A stretch of 64,000 bases of DNA. It comes from Chitinophaga sancti (GTDB taxonomy: Bacteria; Bacteroidota; Bacteroidia; Chitinophagales; Chitinophagaceae). A model generated the notes under the pieces. That model saw nothing but the letters and a program-made list of their open reading frames with translations, made no database searches and was not told the DNA's origin. Location: the NCBI RefSeq assembly GCF_034087045.1, contig NZ_CP139247.1, forward strand, positions 5,110,001 through 5,174,000. Direction: 5' to 3'. Position 1 is the first letter of the stretch; the number at the start of each line of letters is the position of its first letter. Of the stretch, positions 44,116 to 51,251 are shown piece after piece. The position numbers and the translations under genes are program-made.

Positions 44116-46140
44116 CTAATTTGAATAATCTCTTGTAGGTTGTAAAATAATCGTCATACCATGGGCATTGGTTTCCTCTTCTTCCGACAACGGAAGTGTG
44201 AAGTGGAAACTGGTGCCTTTTTCTTTATAACTATGAAACCAGATCTCCCCATTGTTTCGCTGAATGAAATCCTTTGATAATGGCAATCCCAATCCACAAC
44301 CTTTCTCATTTTGTGTACCAGTTGTAGAATAATAAATATTGGAGAAAATTTTGGATTGATCTTCAGATGGAATTCCAATCCCATTATCTTTTACCATTAT
44401 CTCCACCTTATCCGGCGATAGCCGGTAATCAATGGTAATACTTCCGTTTTTTGGCGTGAATTTAATGGCATTGCTAATCAGGTTCCGCAGCACCATGCGG
44501 ATCATATCCTTATCAGCAAATACATGAATCACAGGTGGCAGGGAATGATTTAACTGAATATTCTTTTGTCTGGCCAATGTTTGCAGCAACTCGAACTCGC
44601 TGTTCAACAAAACTGTGATATTAAAATCATCAGGCCTTACCCGAATCCCTTTCATCTGGCTATTGGCCCATTGCAGGAGGTTATCCATCATGGAGGAGGT
44701 ATTTTTCATATCTCTCCACAGCTCATCTACGAACATTTTAAATTGTTCCTGTGACATCTTTTCATCCCTCAACAAGAACAACATTCCTTCCAGGATACCC
44801 AGTGGTGCCCGGAGATCGTGAGAGATCACGGAGAAGATTTTATCTTTTACCTGGTTGCCACTTTCCAGTGCTGCATTCTGATCCAGAATGATCTGGTTTT
44901 GTTGTTGAACGCGCCGGTTCCGGCTATTTAACTGGCCATACAGGTCCTTTTGTCTTTTGAATACGCGGTATAACAATACGGTGATGGTAGCCAGTGCCAT
45001 GAATAATGCAATACAAAAAATGACAAGAATCTGTTGTTGCCTGATGGTAGCCAGGTGTAGCTGCTGTTCTTTTTTCAGCAGTTCATTTTCATGTTGTTTC
45101 TTTTCTGACTCGTATTTCTCTTTGGAGTTGGCGATGAAGCGGGATTTTTCCGTACTATAGAAGTCGTCGCTCAGGGCATGGAATTCCTTGAAGCTTTCCA
45201 GTGCCTCGGCAAAGTTACCCCTGGCAGAGTCCAGCATGGAACGATACCGGTAATAGATCATTTCATTGCGGGTGTTCTGCATACCTTTATTCAGCCGTGC
45301 CGCGTTTTCCAGGTCTTCTTCAGCGGCAGTAAAATCTTTCAGGAACGTATGTGTCTGTGCCATGTTCAGGTACGCCTTTACCACACCCTGAATATTGTCT
45401 GACTCCTTATAATATTGGGAAGCCATGGTATGGTATCGAAGCGCCTCCTGATACTCTCCCTTTACAGAGAGGATAATTCCAATATTTTCGTAGGCGTAAG
45501 CCAGGCCCCGTTGGTCGTTGAGGGCGAGCTTGATCCTTTCGGAAGCATAGAGAAAGTGCAGGGCGGAGTCCCATTCTTTGAGCACCATATAACTGGTACC
45601 AATTCCGTTCAGGGTTTTACCTATTTCGGCCTGGTCATTTCCTTTCTGTTTGATAGCCAGGGCTTTCTTCTGGTAGAGTAACCCTTGTCTGGGCTGTTGC
45701 TGTTCGATCAGGATATTGCCCAGGTCAGCATTGAGTATACCGGTAGCGCGGAGGTCTTTCAGCTGTTCCGCCAGTTTGAGGGCGTCCAGTGTCAGGTCCA
45801 TCTGTTTTTCGAGGTTGCCTTTGGCATTTTCGGCCAGGGCAAGGTTGCGGGTAGCCCACAACTTACCAGGCAGATAGTATAGGCTATCGCTGATATAAAG
45901 AGCTTCTTTTGCGTAAGTCTCTGTCAGGGAAGGAGCCTGGGTAAAGAGAAAACGGCTTAATTGATTGAGTATGTTGACACGGGTGGTATCTTTTGTAGGA
46001 TGCGCGGCCAGTACTTTTGTCAGACTATCAGTCAGTTGTGACTGCGCAATACTTGCCACCGGCTTCGTAAAGAACAATACCAGCATCAATATCAATATGG
46101 TGTATAGGGCAGATCTCCTTCTCTGCCAGTAAGTATTCAT
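44116..46140 (-). CDS. TPR-repeat sensor histidine kinase, membrane-anchored
   Basis: 674 residues. N-terminal hydrophobic signal/anchor, then about seven TPR-type repeats (about 70-330, e.g. AYENIGIILSVKGEYQEALRYH), a coiled-coil, one membrane span (about 373-393), then HisKA with FSVISHDLRAPLGILEG (phosphorylated His) and HATPase_c with NLISNAIKFTPKNG and GCGLGLPLSKDFI. It senses through TPRs outside the cytoplasm and presumably signals to an unlinked response regulator, since no receiver gene is adjacent. Confidence 0.93.
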   Translation of the reverse strand: MNTYWQRRRSALYTILILMLVLFFTKPVASIAQSQLTDSLTKVLAAHPTKDTTRVNILNQLSRFLFTQAPSLTETYAKEALYISDSLYYLPGKLWATRNLALAENAKGNLEKQMDLTLDALKLAEQLKDLRATGILNADLGNILIEQQQPRQGLLYQKKALAIKQKGNDQAEIGKTLNGIGTSYMVLKEWDSALHFLYASERIKLALNDQRGLAYAYENIGIILSVKGEYQEALRYHTMASQYYKESDNIQGVVKAYLNMAQTHTFLKDFTAAEEDLENAARLNKGMQNTRNEMIYYRYRSMLDSARGNFAEALESFKEFHALSDDFYSTEKSRFIANSKEKYESEKKQHENELLKKEQQLHLATIRQQQILVIFCIALFMALATITVLLYRVFKRQKDLYGQLNSRNRRVQQQNQIILDQNAALESGNQVKDKIFSVISHDLRAPLGILEGMLFLLRDEKMSQEQFKMFVDELWRDMKNTSSMMDNLLQWANSQMKGIRVRPDDFNITVLLNSEFELLQTLARQKNIQLNHSLPPVIHVFADKDMIRMVLRNLISNAIKFTPKNGSITIDYRLSPDKVEIMVKDNGIGIPSEDQSKIFSNIYYSTTGTQNEKGCGLGLPLSKDFIQRNNGEIWFHSYKEKGTSFHFTLPLSEEEETNAHGMTIILQPTRDYSN

Positions 46141-46244
46141 TATCGGTATAAATTATTTTCTTAGGGTCACCTGAATGCTGTGCTAAAATTATAAAAAAAT
46201 TGGATGCAAAGTATATTTACTGGAATCGTTGTAACTTTCACCCC

Positions 46245-46523
46245 ATGAAACCGACAGTTACAATTGAATATTGCCCAAAATGTGGGTGGCTGATGAGAGC
46301 AGCCTGGATGGCACAGGAATTATTGACCACATTTGCAGAAGAGCTGCATGGCGTGACCCTGAAGCCCAGTGAAGTAGGCGGTAGCTATATTATTTATCTG
46401 AATGACGAGGTGCTGATAGACCGTAAGGTGCTTGGACATTTCCCTGAAATTAAAGAAGTTAAACAGCAGGTAAGAGACAAAGTCGCCCCTGAGAAAAGCC
46501 TGGGTCACTCAGATAGAAAATAA
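46245..46523 (+). CDS. SelT/SelW/SelH-like (Rdx) thioredoxin-fold protein
   Basis: 92 residues from ATG 46245 (TTG start at 46200 rejected, as MKPTVTIEYCPKCGW is the family start). Motif CPKC takes the place of CxxU; codons are TGC/TGT, so no selenocysteine. SelW-like proteins are small redox or protein-interaction proteins; function poorly known. 7 bp before the next ORF. Confidence 0.88.
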   Translation: MKPTVTIEYCPKCGWLMRAAWMAQELLTTFAEELHGVTLKPSEVGGSYIIYLNDEVLIDRKVLGHFPEIKEVKQQVRDKVAPEKSLGHSDRK

Positions 46524-46530
46524 GAATACA

Positions 46531-47694
46531 TTGAAGACACGTTTATTCTCTTGTACGGCTGTACTATTTTTTTTGTTATGTGGATCCCTGAAGGCGCAGG
46601 ATGATAAAGCCATTGTCATAAAGGATACTTCTATCGTACATAAAAAAAGTTTTTTTCCATTGCCGGTATTGGGATATTCTCCTGAGAAAGGGTTGGAGAT
46701 TGGGGCTGCAATGCTGTATTCTTTTTATACAGACAGGAATGATCCTTTATTGCGCAACTCCACGATTAGTTTAATTCCTGCATTGACAACCAATAGTCAG
46801 TATAAGATAGAATTAAAAACTGATTTCTGGACGGATCATAATAACTGGCATTTCAAAAGTAATATCCGTTATCATGATTATCCATTGTATTTCTATGGAA
46901 TTGGGGATACCACCCGCAAGGCTGATGGAACCCTGTTAGGAAATCAGCGATATAAAGTATTGCTGGAAGGGGAGAAGCGGCTCAGCGGGCATTTTTATGC
47001 AGGGTTGTCTTTGCAGTACCAGCATGATGCTTATGAGGAGAATGAGAATAAGGGGATTTATCCGGGAATGACATTGACGGATAAAGATGGGGGGTATGTG
47101 ACTTTTATTGGTGCGACGGGGATTTTTGATAACCGGGATAACCAGAATTTTACGCACACGGGTTCCTGGGTGCGTTTGAATGTAGCGTATGCGCCATCGT
47201 TTTTGAGTAAACATCCTTTGTGGAAGATAGACGCGCAGGCGAAGCATTTTGTACCGATTTCCCGTAAGAGTACGTTGGGGGTGAATGGGTTATTTAATTC
47301 ATTGCAGGGTAGTTCGTTGCCATTTTATTTATTGCCTGAGATGGGGAATGATCAGATGATGAGGGCGTATTATACGGGTCGGTACAGGGATCAGAATTAC
47401 CTGGCATTCCAGGCGGAGTACCGGTATTTTCTGGATCCGAAGATTCCCATCAATATCTGGTTTTTACATATGCAGCCTAAGTTTGCCCTGGCGGCGTTTG
47501 GGGCTACGGGAGCGGTGTTTAATAACCATGATTTTGGGGTCGATCATTTTAAGCCGGCTTATGGTATGGGGGTTAGGTGGTTTTATGATGAGGGGTCAAA
47601 GCTGACGATACGGATTGATTATGCGTGGGGTGAGAAGCGGACAGGAGAGGACAGGCAGTCGGGTTTGTATTTGTCGCTGGCAGAGGCGTTTTAA
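46531..47694 (+). CDS. BamA/Omp85-type outer-membrane barrel protein, small
   Basis: 387 residues starting at TTG 46531 (gives a clean signal peptide MKTRLFSCTAVLFFLLCGSLKAQ-like; no ATG in frame nearby). The mature protein is mostly alternating beta-strands with many aromatic residues, FPLPVLGYSPEKGLEIGAAML at its start and DNRDNQNFTHTGSWVRL typical of bacterial surface-antigen (D15) barrels, ending in LAEAF (aromatic C-terminus). No POTRA domain. It begins 7 bp after the SelW-like gene, so co-transcription is likely. Confidence 0.8.
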   Translation: MKTRLFSCTAVLFFLLCGSLKAQDDKAIVIKDTSIVHKKSFFPLPVLGYSPEKGLEIGAAMLYSFYTDRNDPLLRNSTISLIPALTTNSQYKIELKTDFWTDHNNWHFKSNIRYHDYPLYFYGIGDTTRKADGTLLGNQRYKVLLEGEKRLSGHFYAGLSLQYQHDAYEENENKGIYPGMTLTDKDGGYVTFIGATGIFDNRDNQNFTHTGSWVRLNVAYAPSFLSKHPLWKIDAQAKHFVPISRKSTLGVNGLFNSLQGSSLPFYLLPEMGNDQMMRAYYTGRYRDQNYLAFQAEYRYFLDPKIPINIWFLHMQPKFALAAFGATGAVFNNHDFGVDHFKPAYGMGVRWFYDEGSKLTIRIDYAWGEKRTGEDRQSGLYLSLAEAF

Positions 47695-48101
47695 GTATAA
47701 AATAAGTAGTTAATAATCATATATATAACAGGGTTACAGTCTTTATAATATCTCCGCTTTAATAGTTGACTAGGGTATCCTGTGGGGGTTTTTAACAGTT
47801 TCCAATTATTTTATCGTTTTGTATATAACCGGGTCATGACCAGTATGTAATCAGGTCGTGACTTCGGTACAGCTTCGTCACAACTACTATACTATAACTA
47901 CATCAATAGGGCACTTGTATATCCAAGGGATATTGAGGTGCCCTTCTGATGCCCTTTTGGTACCGTTATTATATCGAATCTATGCCGAATCTTCACCCTA
48001 CTCATTGGTCCTACTCAGTGGCTTTTCAATGGTTTTTCTTTTTCATTTAAATTCGTTAAATTCATTCAACACGTTAGTTTTCACCCAAATGTTCCACTAA
48101 A
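47695..48101. other. 407-bp intergenic region with an RNA-type hairpin
   Basis: No convincing gene. AGGGCAC (47908-47914) pairs with GTGCCCT (47938-47944), with an inner ATATCC/GGATAT stem; no T-run follows at once, so a structured leader or decayed terminator is possible. TAGTTTTC (48075-48082) is a near -7 box before the OMP gene at 48102. Confidence 0.4.
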
Positions 48102-49109
48102 ATGAAAAACTTAGCCCTGTTTTCCACGTTATTTCTGACGGTAGCATGCTCGTACACTATACACGCGCAAGACCAGAAGATAACAGCGCCTTCAAAGTTT
48201 TATGTTAAAGTAGCCGGTGGCTATTTCTTCAGTGTTTTTCCTGGTGAGTTTCCCAAAGTGGGTCCTTATGAGCCCCATGATGAGCAGAAATCGTATAATT
48301 CGTCGACAGGAACGACAACAACAGTATCGGAAAAAGTCCTGACCGGATCGTATGGCGCAGGCAGCAGGGGAGGACTCTCCTTCGGCTGGAATATCAATCA
48401 TTACATCGCTGTGGAAGCTGCTTTTAATTACTATCACAGTAAGAAAAACCTTATGACCCGTGAGGTAACGGTACTGGCTGGTTCGAGTACGGAATTGGGT
48501 AAGATTGAATCGCATGGATTTGTGAATGCGGTTGATTTTGCACCTGCAGTCGTGATTCATCCCGGTTTTGCCAGGGTCGATCCGTATGTACGTGTTGGAT
48601 TTGTGGTGCCGTTGTGGGGTGAGTTGAATATCCATACAGATGCGAATCAAACTGGTTCTGCGGTGGTTGGCGGGTCGCCGGTGGTGACCAAGACGACGAT
48701 TTCACGCGATGAGCGTGTGGATCCGAATATCACTGTTGGATTTCAGGGGGCTTTCGGGATTGTATTCCCAGTGGCGGCGAAGCTGGATGTATTCATAGAA
48801 ACTGAGTATAGGAATATTCCGGTACGCAGTAAGAAAAAAGAAGTGACAGCGTATGATGAGACGACGAATATTCTTAGTTCGACTACGGGTCAGGTGATCG
48901 CAACACAGCATCGTGGGCTGGATGACCTGTCTACGGCAGAAAGGCATACAGAGTATCAGTCTACGCTGGATCAGAATTCTAATACGGCGGTGAGCCAGTC
49001 TGGTGCGACGGTGACATATAAGGATGATAATAAGCCTTCGAATGATTTGAAGTCTTATATTAATATTGGAGGTTTGGGCGGTAATGTTGGGTTGAGATGG
49101 CGATTTTAG
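48102..49109 (+). CDS. Outer-membrane beta-barrel protein (OmpA/OmpX-like)
   Basis: 335 residues with signal peptide (to about IHAQD). Mature part rich in alternating hydrophobic/Gly strands (AGGYFFSVFPGEFP, GGLSFGWNINHYIAVEAAFNYY, VDPYVRVGFVVPL) and the barrel end GGLGGNVGLRWRF with terminal Phe, a classic OMP C-terminus. Ligand or role unknown. 407-bp upstream region; single gene. Confidence 0.88.
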   Translation: MKNLALFSTLFLTVACSYTIHAQDQKITAPSKFYVKVAGGYFFSVFPGEFPKVGPYEPHDEQKSYNSSTGTTTTVSEKVLTGSYGAGSRGGLSFGWNINHYIAVEAAFNYYHSKKNLMTREVTVLAGSSTELGKIESHGFVNAVDFAPAVVIHPGFARVDPYVRVGFVVPLWGELNIHTDANQTGSAVVGGSPVVTKTTISRDERVDPNITVGFQGAFGIVFPVAAKLDVFIETEYRNIPVRSKKKEVTAYDETTNILSSTTGQVIATQHRGLDDLSTAERHTEYQSTLDQNSNTAVSQSGATVTYKDDNKPSNDLKSYINIGGLGGNVGLRWRF

Positions 49110-49123
49110 GAGCAGTCATCAAC

Positions 49124-49663
49124 TTACACAGGAGACTTTAAACTGGTTACAATTTTAACCAGATCTGCTTTAAGTATATCGTCAGTGATATTGCCGGCAG
49201 CATCGATTTTCGTACGTACGGTTGGTATAGTAAGGATGCGATCGTCCTTAATTGTTGCCGTCAACACTTTTAATGTCTGTACCAGTGAGGCATTTGCTTT
49301 GTCACCACCGGTCATCATGGGTGAAGCACTGATTACGGCTGTAGGTTTATCAACAAATTCTCCGCTGGAAACGATCCAGTCCAACGCATTTTTTAGTACG
49401 CCGGGTATGCCAAAAGCGTATTCCGGTGTGCATACGATTACGGCATCTGCCTCGCTGAGTTGCGCGCGTAAATCCGCTACCGTGGCGGCTGGCGTGGCGC
49501 CTTCAAAATCCAGTTCAGGGCTGAAATACGGCAACTGATCTAAGCCTTCATATATCGAAAATGAAATGTCAGGCCATTCTGCTAATTGCGGGATGGCCTT
49601 TAAAATGTTTGTATTTGAAGAGGTTGGGCGCAGGCTGCCGGAAATACACAAGATCTTAAACAT
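49124..49663 (-). CDS. NADPH-dependent FMN/quinone reductase
   Basis: 179 residues of flavodoxin-like fold. The phosphate-binding loop is ISGSLRPTSSNTNIL, and CTPEYAFGIPGVLKNALDW is the highly conserved FMN-binding/dimer motif. It reduces quinones, chromate or azo compounds in vitro in related proteins. It converges on the OMP gene and has its own TACTTTTG -7 box at 49726-49733. Confidence 0.93.
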   Translation of the reverse strand: MFKILCISGSLRPTSSNTNILKAIPQLAEWPDISFSIYEGLDQLPYFSPELDFEGATPAATVADLRAQLSEADAVIVCTPEYAFGIPGVLKNALDWIVSSGEFVDKPTAVISASPMMTGGDKANASLVQTLKVLTATIKDDRILTIPTVRTKIDAAGNITDDILKADLVKIVTSLKSPV

Positions 49664-49725
49664 ATACCTAACAATTTAGTAAGCACGTACAAGGAGGTGC
49701 TGACACGAATGACTTTGTCGTGGAG

Positions 49726-49733
49726 CAAAAGTA
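49726..49733 (-). promoter_or_regulatory. -7 box TACTTTTG for the FMN reductase gene
   Basis: Exact TAnnTTTG match on the minus strand, 62 bp before the start codon. Confidence 0.5.
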
Positions 49734-49741
49734 AGAAACAC

Positions 49742-49807
49742 ATGGTATTAGGTTTGCATCATGTTGCGATTCGTGCAAATAATTTTGATGAGACGATCTG
49801 GGTTTAA
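49742..49807 (+). pseudogene. Remnant of a VOC/glyoxalase-family gene (first 21 codons)
   Basis: ATG 49742 opens a 21-codon frame reading MVLGLHHVAIRANNFDETIWV and then TAA. The L-H-H-V-A-I-R-x-x-x-F-D-E-T-I pattern is the usual start of vicinal-oxygen-chelate (glyoxalase/bleomycin-resistance) proteins, where metal-binding His follows. Nothing VOC-like continues downstream, so the gene is truncated and the following 200 bp are decayed. Confidence 0.6.
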
Positions 49808-49937
49808 TTTTGCGGCTATGTAATTATGAATAAGCCGGGATAATTCCTTTTACTTATTTTAGGCTTATAATTTATATTATGTTAAATAGATAATTCCTTT
49901 GTGGGATTGGATTTGCTTCCTTTTGGCGGGCTTTTTA

Positions 49938-49970
49938 TCAGCTTTATGCCGGCTTTATGTCGGCTTTATG
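49938..49970. repeat. 11-bp tandem repeat, three copies
   Basis: Units tcagctttatg, ccggctttatg and tcggctttatg are consecutive. The surrounding 49810-50090 region also has three scattered copies of gataattcctttt-like sequence (about 49839, 49887, 49978) and no gene, indicating decayed DNA. Confidence 0.75.
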
Positions 49971-50101
49971 TCGAGCAGATAATTCTTTTTGCGATCCGGT
50001 TCTCCCCTTTTATTGCATCAATATCTATTCATATTCAGGCGGACCATATGGTGCGCCTAATCATTATTTACTAAATCGAATCTTATCTGGTTTTGTCCTT
50101 T

Positions 50102-50251
50102 TTATAAACTCCACCATATCATTAAAGCACTCATGGTGTGCAAACAATCCTGTATTACTTTTTTAGCTCCTTTGAATGGCGTGTCTTCCAGGTTTTGTCC
50201 AAACGTGATACTACAGCATAAGATGAACAATGGTAATAATAAATATTTCAT
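50102..50251 (-). CDS. Short secreted-type ORF, probably a frameshifted gene
   Basis: 49 codons on the minus strand from ATG 50251. Residues 1-19 form a good signal peptide (MKYLLLPLFILCCSITFGQ), followed by NLEDTPFKGAKK. At the A-run after GAK the frame seems to shift: adding one base continues as SNTGLFAHHECFNDMVEFIK...RFSK and stops at 50064. I suspect a small exported protein broken in a homopolymer or a remnant; the family is unknown. Confidence 0.4.
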   Translation of the reverse strand: MKYLLLPLFILCCSITFGQNLEDTPFKGAKKVIQDCLHTMSALMIWWSL

Positions 50252-50343
50252 CTGAATGGGTTTGACCCAATTTAACATTTTATAAACTTTCTGTCAAAGG
50301 TTACCTTTTGCCGGTTCGCAGTATAAAAAGAAAACACATTCTT

Positions 50344-51231
50344 ATGCGTCCTTATTGTTACCTGGTGGTCCCCGCCATGACCCTCTATGCCTGTTCTGCA
50401 GGTAGTAGCTATAGCAGTATACTGGATAGTACTGTTGCTCAGGAATCCAACACCTATAAAGAAGCTGTGGAAGCCGCAGCAAAGCCCGGCGAAGAGGTGC
50501 CGGCACTCAACTCCCCTTCCCGAAAACATGTTAGAACGGCTGATGTAAATTGTCGTGTAGCCAATGTATTTAGTGCTGCTACTACTCTCGAACATGCTAC
50601 AAACAAATTCAATGGTTATGTGGTGGAAAGTACGCTTTCAAATGAATTTGGAACCTCACAGGATCTACCTTATAAAGGCGATTCTATGAAGCACGTACAG
50701 CTATTTACTGCGGTGGCAAACCTAACCATGAAAGTCCCTGTCGAAAAGCTGGATTCGCTCGTGAGCACATTGACCAATGTAGCTACTTTCGTGAGTGCAC
50801 GTACATTAAAGGATGATGATAAAACCCTGGAATACCTGGGGAATTCCATGAAGAATCAGGTCCCTGTGCCTACCGTAGCCATGACAAAAAAGTCTGATCC
50901 AATAGCCACGGCAACTTACCAGGAGACTAAAAGTAATGAAACGATAGATCGGAAAATTGCAAATTTTGCTATTCTGGATGATGCGAATTTTGCGACTTTA
51001 ACTGTGAAATTATCCCAGCCACAACAGGCAGATGTGCAAATTGTTGTAAACCCTGAAAGTACGATCCGTGCAGGGTTTGGAACAGAGCTGCTGACAGCGT
51101 TGGGCACGGGTGCAACAGCTCTGCGTAATGTGTTTTTGTTCCTGTTGCAATTATGGCCTTTTGTATTGCTGACGATTGCAGGCGTGTTTGGATATAAGAA
51201 AATAACTGTACGGAAAGTAGTTGCTAAGTGA
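50344..51231 (+). CDS. DUF4349 lipoprotein
   Basis: 295 residues from ATG 50344 (an upstream TTG start at 50308 would lengthen the signal). Lipobox TLYAC, then a helical region and the DUF4349 domain (about 65-270: RTADVNCRVANVFSAATTLEHAT...LTMKVPVEKLDSLVSTL), and a C-terminal hydrophobic span around 265-285 (FLFLLQLWPFVLLTIAGVFGY). It is probably anchored in the membrane with the domain outside. Function unknown. TACCTTTTG at about 50302 resembles a -7 box. Confidence 0.88.
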   Translation: MRPYCYLVVPAMTLYACSAGSSYSSILDSTVAQESNTYKEAVEAAAKPGEEVPALNSPSRKHVRTADVNCRVANVFSAATTLEHATNKFNGYVVESTLSNEFGTSQDLPYKGDSMKHVQLFTAVANLTMKVPVEKLDSLVSTLTNVATFVSARTLKDDDKTLEYLGNSMKNQVPVPTVAMTKKSDPIATATYQETKSNETIDRKIANFAILDDANFATLTVKLSQPQQADVQIVVNPESTIRAGFGTELLTALGTGATALRNVFLFLLQLWPFVLLTIAGVFGYKKITVRKVVAK

Positions 51232-51251
51232 TGCTGCTCAATAAACAGTAA

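Noticed and set aside
46245..46523. Possible selenoprotein (SelW family)
   Set aside because: The redox motif is CPKC with ordinary TGC/TGT codons; there is no in-frame TGA or SECIS-like structure evident.
47858..48100. 80-codon frame upstream of the OMP gene
   Set aside because: Starts at GTG, has no family features and overlaps a hairpin; composition looks non-coding.
49957..50166. 69-codon plus-strand frame
   Set aside because: Runs antisense to the better supported signal-peptide ORF and through decayed repeats; no coding signal.
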